64,000 nt of DNA. It comes from Liolophura sinensis (lineage: Eukaryota > Mollusca > Polyplacophora > Chitonida > Chitonidae). The position numbers and the translations under genes are program-made. A model generated the notes under the pieces. The model did no database searches, had not been told where the DNA came from, and saw only the letters and a program-made list of their open reading frames with translations. Position 1 is the first letter of the stretch, and every line of letters begins with the position of its first letter. The stretch lies in contig NC_088305.1 in assembly GCF_032854445.1 (NCBI RefSeq), positions 813,001-877,000 of the forward strand, in the 5' to 3' direction. Of this stretch, positions 23,127-34,812 are shown piece by piece.

Positions 23127-23640
23127 GGGCAATCCTTATGTTTATTGAATATCTTACTGTGTTGGTATTTGGCAATCTTTGTGTCCACAATGTTTGTACG
23201 TTTGTGTGTATAGTGTTTTGGTAGCATTTGTGTGGTTTAGGCAATATGTATTTGCATACATGTAGAAAGCAAGGGTCTGATAGTTCACCACAAAATAAAT
23301 CGTTGGGGATGTTTAGAGAAAAGATATTTAGGCTGAAGATCTTTCAGGCTGAAGATATTCAGACTCAACATCTTTAGCCTGATTCAGGTAAGGTAGGGAT
23401 TGGTGCTAGTGTTTGCCTATCTGCTGATACTAATTGTTTTTCGAGTTATCCTTATACTGAACTGATTGCCACAATGCACGCACTGTCAAATACTACAAGA
23501 ACATTCTCTGCCAGATAAGCATGTAGTTTTCTCTTCGTGTAAGGGAAGGAGCAACCTGAAAAATACTTTGCTGCATTGACACCGAAACATTATTAAAGTT
23601 TTGAAAGCACACTTTCTTGTGTAAGTCAAAACACAACATT
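23127..23640. other. array remnant, then unassigned
   Basis: The first 120 bp are decayed 19-bp units. Near 23325-23385 a short imperfect repeat (GATATTTAGGCTGAAGATCT) occurs three times. No gene. Confidence 0.5.
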
Positions 23641-23905
23641 ATTTATTGATCTGTTTGATGTTTACTCCTTACTCAATAATATTTCACTTATATTACGGTG
23701 GCCAGCAGAATGGTGGGAAAAAACCGGGCAGAGCCGAGCAGAAATCCACGACCACCCGCAGGCTACTAGATGATCGTTCCCACGTATGGTCGGAGAGGGC
23801 AATAGCATGAGCTGGGTTTAAACTGACAACGATGTCATTAATGAGAGGCTCATGGGTTATTGCGCTACTCTGGCAGGCTAACTTCCTCAATCACCGAGGC
23901 CCAGA
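23641..23905 (-). repeat. SINE family A, full length, diverged
   Basis: All blocks from tail to the tRNA-like head are present (TGAGAGGCTCATGGGTTATT, AATCACCGAGGCCCA). Heavily mutated, with a 5-bp gain near the head. Confidence 0.8.
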
Positions 23906-24813
23906 AAACTCAGGAAGAGTACGCCGCCTGTATGTCCAATCTAATGTTAAATTTGTGAAAGCTGAGATCGAACCCGCGACCTCATTGTTCAAGCGCTATT
24001 GCATTTCCTTTATTAGCAATTCGCTTATCTCGGTCCTTGTCACAAGCCTTAATCTGGATAAGTCATCTTTTTTGATACCTTTGACGTAAGTCATTAGGAA
24101 TATCTAATATTAGCACAAAGCTATCGTTCAGCCCTTATTTGCTATCTTTAATTCTGCAACAAAAGCAAGCCAATTGTCCTGTCGTTTGCTTAATATGACG
24201 ACAGAACTAGATTAGTTTATATTCTAATGCAGGATTTCTTACGGCCGACATGAAAATCGCTCAACCCCAATGTGATGTGGAGATCTTGGCATATCTTGGT
24301 TACACATAACGGGATCCATTACTGTCAATCAGCGATCTAGTTATAAGAAAGAGATCTTCAAGATTTAGCAATTTACTTCCTAATACCATAGCGACATTAT
24401 CAGTGAGCCACGTGCAGTCTATGGGTGACTAGATACATTTGTGGATATCTCATACAGTTATCTTCATGGCAATTCGTAAATAAAGTGTCAGTCAACTACA
24501 TCGGATAGCCGGTCGAAATTTCCGGAATCATCTGACACAGATAAGTCTAGAATTCCGGGTAGGTACTTGGATTACTTCTTTATTCCTACTATCAAGCGAC
24601 AGTCGGCATACATAAGTGACACTGGTGACTTCATAAATACACTGCACAAAGCACTCTCACCACTGCACTGTACTTTTTAGTCACGGATGATATCACCTCG
24701 TTATATACAAATTGGACTTTCGACGAAATTAGCTCCGCTCTACGTTCGGCATTGGCACACCATGAGGATTTGGTATATGACCTTAAACATCCCTCGGCTA
24801 ACCCATTCAGGTA
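23906..24813. other. unassigned intergenic sequence
   Basis: No gene, RNA or repeat recognised. A patch at 24505-24560 (TTCCGGAATCATCTGACAC) weakly resembles 241-290 at the left edge of the window. Confidence 0.4.
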
Positions 24814-24815
24814 AA

Positions 24816-25078
24816 TTATTTATTTATTTATTTGATTGATGTTTTACGCCGTACTCAAGGATATTTCACTTATACGATGGCGGCCAGCATTATGGTGGGT
24901 GGAAACCGGGCAGAGCCCGGGGGAAACCCACGACCATCCGGAGGTTGCCGCAGATCTTACCACATACGACCGGAGGAAGACAGCATATTCTGAACTTGAA
25001 CTCACAACGACCGCATTGGTGAGAGGCTCCTGGGTCATTACGCTGCGCTAGCGCGTTAACCAACTGTGCCACGGACCT
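24816..25078 (-). repeat. SINE family A, full length
   Basis: Well kept from the (ATTT)n tail to the tRNA-like head (GAGGCTCCTGGGTCATTACG, GCTGCGCTAGCGCGTTAACC, AACTGTGCCACGG). It ends 25 bp before a 42-bp minisatellite. Confidence 0.9.
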
Positions 25079-25102
25079 TCTTAATAATCTGCTATTAAAT
25101 CT

Positions 25103-25456
25103 CATAGTTTTCGACATCCGACTGAGCTGCCCGTGAGCCAGGCGCATAGTTTTCGACATCCGACTGAGCTGCCCGTGAGCCAGGCGCATAGGTTTCGACA
25201 TCCAACTGAGCTGCCCATGAGCCAGGCATATAGGTTTCGACATCCGACTGAGCTGCCCGTGAGCCAGGCGCATATGTTTCGACATCCAACTGAGCTGCGT
25301 GTGAGCCAGGTGCATAGGTTTCGACATCCAACTGAGCTGCCTGTGAGCCAGGCGCATAGGTTTCGACATCCAACTGAGCTGCCTGTGAACTAGGCGCATG
25401 GTTTCGACATCTAACTGAGCTGCCTGTGAACCAGGCGCATAGGTTTCAACATCTAA
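25103..25456. repeat. 42-bp minisatellite (about 8.4 copies)
   Basis: The unit is CATAGGTTTCGACATCCAAC + TGAGCTGCCTGTGAGCCAGG + CG. Open frames of 86-92 codons on both strands result from the period of 42 and are not genes. The unit is unrelated in sequence to the 42-bp array at 16096. Confidence 0.94.
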
Positions 25457-27034
25457 TTAAGCGCAGACTTGTGCATGTGCCATTAACGGCCGTTTCCAAT
25501 GTGCATTTGTTTCATAAGTAGTGCTAGTATGTTTTGTTTTTATTAGTTCCTTGCAATTTACTGTTGTTTTTAATACACATTTTTGCAGGACAATGTCTTG
25601 GTTACCACTGACAACCTACACATGCTGCGGCCGGAAAGAGTGGATTTCGAATGAAGGACAGAGTCAGGAGTTGTCTCAAACACCTCTTAGTAAGAAGTTT
25701 ATTTTAGGCAGTCTGGTTTCCTTCAGCCATAAACCTGGCGATACAAGTGAAAAACTCTATAACACGGCGCTTAACAACAAACAAACAATCAACCAATCAA
25801 ATCATCGCCAGTCATCCGTACATGATGCCGCGAGATAATACAGACTTCAGTGCATGTTGTTAGGGACACAATACACATCCCATACGCCTTTAATGGAGTG
25901 CTCCTTGATAAATAACTGACACTGATATTTCAAATACATTTGATGTAAACATTAAACACATATAGCAAACTTTGGAATAATCGTTGATAGCTATATTGCT
26001 ATATTATATTCTTTATACTGAAAATCTTATGCTGAAGTAATCAGCCGAACTGAAATGCTCGGCATTATCAAGCTGCACATTTATTTGTTAATTTGATGGT
26101 TAAACTGCGACATATTCATAGCTAATTATATATGACCGAAGCCAGGCTGTCGAATAGAGAAAGTGAAAATAATGAAACTGCAAAGAAAAAATGTAAGCGT
26201 GAACTTGGAAAGGATATTTTGCTACAGCGCATTTGTCAGAAAGTGGCATATAGAATAATTTTCTCAATCTTGCAAGCCAGGTTACAGTTTACCACAAGAA
26301 AACAATTTCCGATTGCTTCCGTTTCATTGGCGCATGTACAAATCGTATACTCAGTTCCGAATAAGAAACTACTGAGGTTTAAATAGGCCACGATTTAACG
26401 CAAGACGGGATTATATTCTGAGCGACTACACTTTTCTTCCAATGAAGGCGTTTTCTTCGAATATGACTAGAACAAAAAATGAATTTAAGATGAACCACAG
26501 GTGCAGCTTCTTAATCATAATTGCTATTCTCTGAAACTTGAAATAAACCATATGGTCTATAAATAATTCCACTCTTTGCCTTGAGACAAACGAGCTGTGA
26601 GAACTATAGGATGTAACAAGTCCAGGCTATCGTAGCCTAGAAACGGAATCGCCTTCGCCGGTCGATATCAAATGATATTAGTTAAGGCGCGTTTAATGAA
26701 GGCTCGTTACCAGACACGTTCTCTAACTGCAGGGGAGTATTCTGCACTGACAATGCAAATCTAAGTGGTTGTTATCATATAAAGGAGGCTAAAGTAACCA
26801 TAAGTAACTTTCGATGTAAAACTCTTTTCATGTTATTGCCAATGCTCTACCTCTAAATCAGGTCCATTCGATGTTCATATACTACCTTCAAACCATGAAG
26901 TGATGATTTCATTACCAAATGAATCATGACTTTATTACCAAATAGAAATCCAAACCGGTTTTGCTGTTTCCCTTGTGTGTAAATGAAAAAGGCCTCCAAA
27001 TAGGCTTATATCATAACCTTTTCAAGATGTTCAC
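25457..27034. other. unassigned intergenic sequence
   Basis: Frames at 25521-25838 (105 codons) and 26132-26386 (84 codons, ATG, lysine-rich) lack recognisable domains. I see no splice-supported exon and no repeat. Confidence 0.4.
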
Positions 27035-27590
27035 ACGTATACTACTACCAGACTGACTTCGTACTACCAAATTGACATCGTACAACCCGACTAACATCGT
27101 ACTACCAGATTGACATCGTACTACCGGACTGACACCGTACTACCAGATTAACGTCGTACTACCCGACTGGCATCGTACTACTACATTGACATCATACTAT
27201 CAGATTGACATCGTACTACCGGACTGACACCGTACTACCAGATTAACGTCGTACTACCAGGTCGACATCATACTACCAGATTAACATCGTACTACCGCAC
27301 TGGCATCTAAAGGACATCGTACTTCTAGATTGATATCGTGCTCTCAGATTGACATCGCACTACTAGATTAACATCATACTACCGGATTAACATCGTACTA
27401 CCAAAGTGAAGTCGTACTACCAGATTGACATCCCACTACCAAATTGACATCGCGCTACGAAACTGACATCATACTACCAGATTGACATTGTACTACCAGA
27501 TTGACATCGTACCACCAGACTGGTATCGTACTACCAAATTGACATTGTACTACCGGATTGACATCGTACTACCAGACTGACAATACCATA
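27035..27590. repeat. 19-bp minisatellite (about 29 units)
   Basis: The unit is CATCGTACTACCAGATTGA with much drift (GACTGACAC, GATTAACG). Different in sequence from the 19-bp array at 22720. A small interruption lies near 27300. Confidence 0.92.
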
Positions 27591-27720
27591 CCATAGCATC
27601 TGGTAAGAATAAGCCTCATTCCAATCACTCAATCTGCTGCGCTTGTATATTCAAGGCTGTTTTAGCTTCAAGTTCTATGATATATGCTATATATTACATG
27701 GTCTTTGGTGTGTCATCAGT

Positions 27721-27907
27721 ATATTTATTTATTCATTTATTTACTAGTATTTGGCGTTTTACGTCGTACAATGGCGGTCAAGATTATGGTGCGAAGAAAA
27801 CTGACAGAGCCTAGGGAAATCCGTGACAATGTATCCGCAGTTGACTTTTCTACAAGGACCGGAAATAAAAGAAAAACAGCTAGAACAGAGCGGTCGCATT
27901 GTTAAGC
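27721..27907 (-). repeat. SINE family A, decayed
   Basis: Tail (ATTT)n, GGCGTTTTACGTCGTACAAT, GGCGGTCAAGATTATGG, then weak matches up to GAGCGGTCGCATTG. It lies head to tail with the next copy. Confidence 0.65.
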
Positions 27908-27920
27908 GGTTTCTGAGTTT

Positions 27921-28183
27921 TTATTTGATTTGAATGGTGCTTGACGCCGTACTCTACAATATTTCACTTATACGATGGCGGCAAGCATTATGGTGGGTGG
28001 AAACCGGGCACAGCCCGAGGGAAACCCAAGACCATCCGTAGGCTGCTGACAGACCTTCCTACGTACGGCCGGAGAGGAAGCCAGCATGAGCTGGACTTGA
28101 ACTCACAGCGACCAGATTGGTGAGAGACTCCTGGGTAATTACGCTGCGCTAGCGCGCTAAACAACATAGCCACGGAGGTCCGT
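27921..28183 (-). repeat. SINE family A, full length
   Basis: Well kept copy: CTTGACGCCGTACTC, ACGATGGCGGCAAGCATTAT, AGCTGGACTTGAACTCACAG, GCTGCGCTAGCGCGCTAAAC, GCCACGGAGGTCCG. Same orientation as its neighbour at 27721. Confidence 0.9.
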
Positions 28184-28964
28184 GAGCGGTTTCTAGCACG
28201 TTCTGTACGATATCATGGCGACCCTTTTATTTAACTATACGTATTAATGACGTAACTCCGTGAATACCCTACTCCTTACAGCTGATACGCCGCTCTCTGC
28301 ATTTCACTTTGCGTCAATACCACCACTAGTAAATTGTGTTCAGAAATCTTGAACAACGCCGAGGTCACTGAGGTCACGGGGATGAGGCAGGAAGTGATGA
28401 CAAACAATCCGTCTCAATCCGGGTTTTATTCCAACTGCTCGTATAAATGCTTCCATCCATGGAGCTCATACAGCCCTAACATCGTGGCTTCAGCAGAATT
28501 AGGTAAAAATGCGGTGGTGTAATTGGGATTTATTAGATTTCACTGATCACATCTCAAGTCACGTCAGTTTGACAGTGAAGGACGAGATAAAGTAACAGCT
28601 AATTTAAAAGCTCACGCGGAATAAAAGAATTCAATGTTGACGATTAACTTATCAGCCAATTATGCAAAGCATTTGAGCGATTATTTTGAAATTAGCTCGT
28701 TTCCATGACAACATTGTGCATTTAAAATATTAACCGAGGTGAATAACTCTTTTAAACGTAGCATCGAATTTTTTTTATCATCGCCATTATGTATGAATGA
28801 TAAGAGAAGAGAAGAATGTGCTGGTGAAGAGACTATAGCGCCAACCCGAACAGGAGAATGGCTTTGCCAAGGTATTAATGTTAACCCCGTTAGCTTGTAT
28901 TCTCCTGTACTAACGATATCCATGAATGATGCATTATACAAATATTTTATCTCTTTGCTGGTAT
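28184..28964. other. unassigned intergenic sequence
   Basis: Frames of 62-103 codons (28334-28522; 28681-28992 minus) have no recognised domain. No repeat seen. Confidence 0.4.
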
Positions 28965-28965
28965 T

Positions 28966-29133
28966 TGATTGGATTTTTATTTGACTTCTCACGAATATTT
29001 CACGTATACGACAGGGGCCAGATTTATGGCGAAATAAATCCGCGAAGATACCACAGAAACCCCGCGACCACCAGTAGATTGCTGGCAGATCCTCCCATCT
29101 ACTATCGGAGAGAATGTGGGCATGAGCATGATA
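28966..29133 (-). repeat. SINE family A, 5'-truncated, decayed
   Basis: ACGAATATTTCACGTATACG, GGCCAGATTTATGGCG, CGCGACCACCAGTAGATTGC and GGCATGAGCATGA blocks match the family; the head is absent. Confidence 0.75.
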
Positions 29134-29488
29134 AAAAGTTCTTTGTTATCGTGCGTTCAGCTTGAGCCTAGAGTTCATTTGTATTACTATCTGAGGTACA
29201 GATTACATGGACCCAGTTGATGGATTTTAACATGCGGTACATATTTCAGCCGAAGACAGTTTTGGACAAAGTGTAGGATATGACAGCCAATGATTTTCCT
29301 TGGTATTGGTTTTCAAACATCAATCCTATGTTTGTGTGTTTGCTGTGCTGTCCTTCACTTGACAAATAGGCCTAAACCTTCACACTATTTTAGACTTTCG
29401 TGGAAAGGCCATGGATGATAAAACTCCAACACCATGCAGCTACAAACAAGTGTATAGATAAGTGTATTGAATAAACTATAAAGCGTAA

Positions 29489-29655
29489 GTTAATTTTGAC
29501 TACAACACAGCATTCTGAGTAATTCTACAGAATGCATGGAGTCTAATAATTGCAATTAACATCACTTCATTTCGTTTTACCTAATTCGGTTTCAGCCATG
29601 GTGCAAACGGCCGTCTAATTTGCTACTATTTAAGCATTTACATGAACAGTTAGAA
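29489..29655 (-). repeat. dispersed repeat E, copy 2 (inverted)
   Basis: Its reverse complement matches 62140-62290 in order: AACTGTTCATGTAAATGC, AATAGTAGCAA, CACCATGGCTGAAACC, GAATTAGGTAAAA, AGTGATGTTAATTGCAATTA, AATGCTGTGTTG. A clear match at a distance of about 33 kb and in the opposite strand. Confidence 0.7.
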
Positions 29656-31206
29656 AGAGATGTTTACCAAAGGAAATTAACAGGTATTTCAACAGTTACG
29701 TATGACGGTATGCTGTCTCTACTACAATAACTGCTCTGCTTTTATGTCCAGTGATGTAAGTCTGTTGTTATATTGTGAAGGACACCCTGATTGACCAGTT
29801 TCTTACCGAACTTCACAATGGCCACATAAAAAACGTTCTTACTCCTGACGTATTACATGAAAAAGAAAATATTTTAAAGGCCATATTTTCCGACCATGAC
29901 TGTCCATAGCCAAAGAAATTTGATAACCCTCAGTGATATATATATATATATGTTGGACTATGTTGAAACAGTTGATCTTTAATAGTGCACCATATATATA
30001 TGTTTATGTTTGCGTGTGTCTGTGTGTCTGTGTGCGCGCATTACAATGTTAAATCACCAATGATATCTGACCCTTTCTTATTACGTTTTGGGATTATCTA
30101 TTCATACAAGTTTGACTTATCTTTACAAACTATATTCCTGTGTATTTTTTTTAATTATTTACATTGTATATTGTAATTGTACATATAATATATCAATGCG
30201 TCTGACCACATTAATTAACCAAACATGATTTTTGATCTTGTATAGTCCATTTATCGTTTGGAATGTTATATGGAGATAAGTTGGAATTATCTGTGCTCAC
30301 TCATTTTGTTTCAGCCGGCTGAAACCCCAACATTCGAGGCTTACAGTTAGAAATGGCCTCTCAAAACGTCTGACGTCTTGGTTATCCTCCCCTGGATGAA
30401 CAAGCCTCAAGTGTCCATCATCAATCCGGTAAGCTGGCGGCATTCTCTTGTTCTCCACAGCACATTCTTTTTCGTGTGCAAAATCGGATTGCGAAAGAGA
30501 CAGTCAATAACTGTCTCTTGGAAACATTTGTAACAGCTTATCTGCCAGGAAGCACACCGTTTTCAGCTACAAAATCAATCAGAAATAATACGAGCCTGTC
30601 CTTTACGCCCTGTCCCATGCAGGGCCAATGAAAGGTCCAGACATTTGAAAAGTAGAGGTCATGTCTTCTTTAAAGACCGTTAGTAGCTCTGAATGGATGA
30701 TGGTTATGGGTCGACAAGGAGAAGCAGTTGAAAACACGTAAGAACAAAAAATAACTGTCCTGTGTTTACGACGCGTTTCGGTCGATAATGGGCAATTCCG
30801 CAAAATACGTGTGTCACTATATGGACATAAACATCACTGCCAAAGACTGTGGTTGGCGTTTGACATGATCCAACTTGATTAACTTTTTTAAGTGTAGTGT
30901 CAAAGTCGTCTAGATTCCTAGATTATGGGTATTATTGGAGATCCCACCCCGGAATGTATGCACGCAGCATCCGGATTCAAACCCATTCATATTTTGCCTG
31001 CAGGCAGAGGAAAGGCGGCATTCCATATCTTTGTATTTTTATGCACCTATTAGACACAGAAATTCACTTTTAATACTTCACAATTTCTCCTTAATGTGTT
31101 ACGACCGTGAACCTGCCTGTTTACATAGATTAGTGATTGCACTGAATATTCTGGTTGAGTCTCTGGTTACAGATAACGACGTTTTGCTCTGTAGAGGAGT
31201 GGATGA
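29656..31206. other. unassigned; short TA and GT runs
   Basis: (TA) run near 29935-29952 and a GT-rich run near 30005-30042. No supported gene. Confidence 0.45.
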
Positions 31207-31239
31207 GGGTGGGGTGTGGGTGGGGTGTGGGTGAGGGGG
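31207..31239 (+). other. G-quadruplex motif
   Basis: Six G runs of three to five (31207, 31211, 31218, 31222, 31229, 31235) are separated by loops of 1, 3, 1, 3 and 3 bases. This meets the usual G3+N1-7 rule with very short loops, which favours stable folding in single-stranded DNA or RNA from the plus strand. Confidence 0.75.
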
Positions 31240-33530
31240 ATCTGAATAATGAACACAAAGGGAAAGCAATGGGATTCAGTCTAATGAAAAATATGTACTT
31301 TGAAAAAGTAGGGTGTGAAAAACACTAGTTACAAGAGGAAATGTAAGACAAACCTAGCATAAACTATATGAATCGATTAATGCCCTCTCCAGGGTGGTTA
31401 AGCATGCCACAACAGAAATGTCATGCAATAAGAAGGTATTTTCTTAATAGTTTTGTATTCTAAAATTGCAGAGCTTTCTCGAAACGAATTTGTTATTCTG
31501 AAGGAAATGGCAGCTATATTGATCAGGTAGCCACAAGCTTCTGGCCGTAAAAGGTTGCGCGGTTGGGGAAGATGGCCACCAGATATTCCTAAGAAGGTTG
31601 TTAAAACGGACTAGTCTCTTGAGGCCTGAATGACGCCCGGTGAATACGTTAAAGACACGTGGTCGGCAATATTGTAAATGTCAGATCACGTCTCCCGTAA
31701 GGGTTCTCTCTTTAACTCGTCGAGGTCAGCAAATGGTGGATAGCGGTGGCTTTTACGATGCGGGCTTTGGCTTTAAATTCCGCAACGTTTTCACACCAGA
31801 AATGGGAGAATTCGCCAAACAAGAACTATCAATGAATGCCGTTTAAAAACAATGGTGGTTATATTTACATTTAACAGGGTTCGTCAGAATGGTGACAGAT
31901 GACGGGAAATGGTATTAATTGTCATTTTAAATGACCTACTCCCAAACAACCCATCAATTTGTTATCGTGGCTCCCATTATATCTTAATGCAGACCAACGC
32001 TGTGACATACGTTTGACATCACCTATCCGACCTCTCAGTCTGACATCACGTCTCCGACAGATATGTGGAGAAGACCACATCAACTAATGACGAACGGTGC
32101 TCTCCTGTATGTTCTTGGTTGTAAACCCTTTACTTACATGTAATATATATATGTCTTACATGGAACATCTGGTGAGTTGAACAAAGGCCGATTTTCACAC
32201 TTGACACTGCGTTTAATCTAACCTATGAAACTGTTCCCATAATATCAGCGAAAACTTCTTACACATGCGCAGCGTTAAACACTAATCGAGTATATAAATA
32301 CAGTTAGAGTTGGAATTAAAGACCCCGATCACACGTAGTAGTCAGGGGTAGATCGACAGCGATGGGAACTACTCTTCAACTGAACGGCTGTTGTCATTCT
32401 ATATGGTAATTGAGGCTCGCCATTATTTCACTATTAAGGATTTATGCAACATTTTCAATTCGAAATCACTAGAATAGTGACATTTGTGCACCATTTGTAC
32501 AACATGAATAGGAGTTCCAGAACTATAAATATTAGACCTGTCTCTACGAAAACACAGAACACCAGGTTTCGACAGAAATATGGAATAAACAATAATCACT
32601 TAAGTAATTATCAATTTCCACCTGACACCATCATTGTTTAAAGATATATACAGTAAGCAAAGAAGGTGCCGGATGAAAAGCTGTTGACCTATGATCAATG
32701 TACCAAGAGCATCGTGATCTTTTGTCGGAACAGACATGCCTGAAATGTGAATGAATGTGTAATGTCTTGCCGACTCTAACTTTCGAGGAGTGATTGGCAC
32801 GTTCTAGTATAAGCCGGCCGGTATATGTATATCGGCATCAGTTCATGTTTTATGACCACTGTTGCCTGAAATGGAAGGAAGTTTTACGTACAGCCACAGG
32901 CAGTAAAGCAAAGCAAGCTAAATACATCCGGGTGAGCGTTTCCGCCCGGAGGTTCCACTGTTTTCCATGAGCATCTGGCTGAGGTAATTGAACTTGGCAA
33001 TCATGTCCCGAGGGGCAACGGAAATCCATCCGTAGGGGACGCATATGACCGGTGGGGAAAATAAACAACGGCAGAAAAAAAAATACAACGGGATCTATGG
33101 ACATCCTTCGCGGATCGGTCACAATGATGGGTCATAAAATGATGGGTCATAAAACTCCGAGAAATATTTATCAAATCAAATATTTATGCTCACCGGTCAA
33201 ATATTTATCGGGAAGCAGTCTGGAGCTCGTATGTGGGGATTCGAGGTCACGATTTCTTATACATCAGGTCTGTAGATCAACTAGAGTGCGACAGACGATC
33301 CTCCTTAAGGAGCTTACCATCGGCAACCGGATACTCGCACATATTCACGTATGTGCACAGAATACAAAGTGTAAGCCTGAGCATTCTTCTCTACCCAAAA
33401 CTGGACAGTACTGATAGTCCTGTGCCAATAAAAGCTTTGGTAAAATACAGAATTATGTTTAATAAATGTAAGTCCATCAGATACATGCATATCTGATATT
33501 TTCCTTGAATATTTTTGCACTCGGGTCAAA
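31240..33530. other. unassigned intergenic sequence
   Basis: Frames of 62-120 codons (such as 33052-33414) have no recognised domain and mostly no ATG-plus-splice support. No repeat family was recognised by self-comparison. Confidence 0.4.
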
Positions 33531-33532
33531 CG

Positions 33533-33735
33533 TGGCCAGCAACGTGCGGATGGTCGTGGGTTTCTGCTAGCAACGTGAGAATTGTCGCGAGTTTCCCATC
33601 AGCTCTGTCTCTTTTCTCTCCAGTTGTACGTGGGAAGGTCTGTCAACTACCTGGGGATGGCTGTGTGTTTTCACAGGGCCCTGCTCAGTTTCCCACCATT
33701 ATGCTGGCCGCCGTCATATAAGTGAAATGTTCTTG
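33533..33735 (+). repeat. SINE family A, plus orientation, 5'-truncated
   Basis: Opposite in orientation to most copies: GATGGTCGTGGGTTTC (a partial internal duplication follows), ACGTGGGAAGGTCTGTC, CATTATGCTGGCCGCCGTC, ATATAAGTGAAATGTTCTTG. The tRNA-like head and the tail are missing. Confidence 0.75.
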
Positions 33736-34602
33736 GTTACAGCCAACCAATGGATTAGCATGTACATTACCCCTTGCTTTTATTAAAGAATTTTGATTAA
33801 ACTTTGACTTTAAACACCAGCGCTTGGCCTTCCAAACTGCACGTAGATGCTTTTATGTTCCCTACATTGATTGCGATGGTTTAAAACGTCGAAAACGGAA
33901 GAAAAAACGGTGGACTTTGGTTATTAAACATCTGTTGACCTTGTGACGACAAGGTGGAACATTCCCTGCAAGCATGTGAGGCTTCTCTATGTGTACAACA
34001 CAGACCACAGGAGACAGTCGCTATACTTTTACAACGAATTTGAGATTATTCATGCCAAAGTGTGGCTTTACAACTGTAGTAACACAACGCAGGATAATGT
34101 AAATTTACATACATGACCTAAAATGCCTCAGATTGAAAAAATGTGGACCCGATCTCATCAAACACACATTTTGATTACACAGGACTCGATCGTAGTTGAG
34201 CTTGCTAATTCAGCTATGCCTACTAAAAAACCGCCGATGGACCAGACGTATATCCTCCCAACTACCCCCACCAAAATGCCAAACGAAAAAGAGAAGAATG
34301 CACCCCTGGAATACAAAAGTTGTTTAGTTATTTTGCACTACAACGGCCACGAGGTTACAGGGCAGCTCTCCAGTTGAGTTCACACCACGACTACAGGCCG
34401 CTGTGATACCCATTGCATGCTATACATTGAAGCCCGTAACGGGAGCCCAGACAAAATTTCAATTCGCATTTCTATGTGTTACCAAGCGCTGTTTCTATTC
34501 AACGTAATTCAAGCCTCGTTTACTTTTTTTCCGGTAAAACATTTTAAAACATAAAAGATTAGCTCGATTGTTACTTTCCCCGTTGCTGAGCAACAGGCTG
34601 TT
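33736..34602. other. unassigned; one 84-codon ATG frame
   Basis: The plus frame 34123-34377 begins with an ATG (MPQIEKMWTRSHQ) but has no signal peptide, membrane segment or recognised domain. I do not support it as a gene. Confidence 0.35.
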
Positions 34603-34812
34603 CTCTTCACTGCAACTCACAATCAGCTGGTCCTTGTTATCGTCACTGCAACTCACAATCAGCTGGTCCTTGTTCTCGTCATTGCAGCTCACAATCAGCT
34701 GGCCCTTGTTCTCGTCATTGCAACTCACAATCAGCTGGTCGTTGTTCTCGTCACTGCAACTCACAATCAGCTGGTCCTTGTTCTCGTCACTGCAACTCAC
34801 AATCAGCTGGCC
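34603..34812. repeat. 36-bp minisatellite (about 6 copies)
   Basis: The unit is CTCGTCACTGCAACTCACAA + TCAGCTGGTCCTTGTT, with near-identical copies. All three plus frames and one minus frame are open because of the 36-bp period. Confidence 0.95.

Noticed and set aside
22714-23224. 168-codon plus frame and several others over the 19-bp array
   Set aside because: Period effect (57 bp in three units), running on into a SINE.
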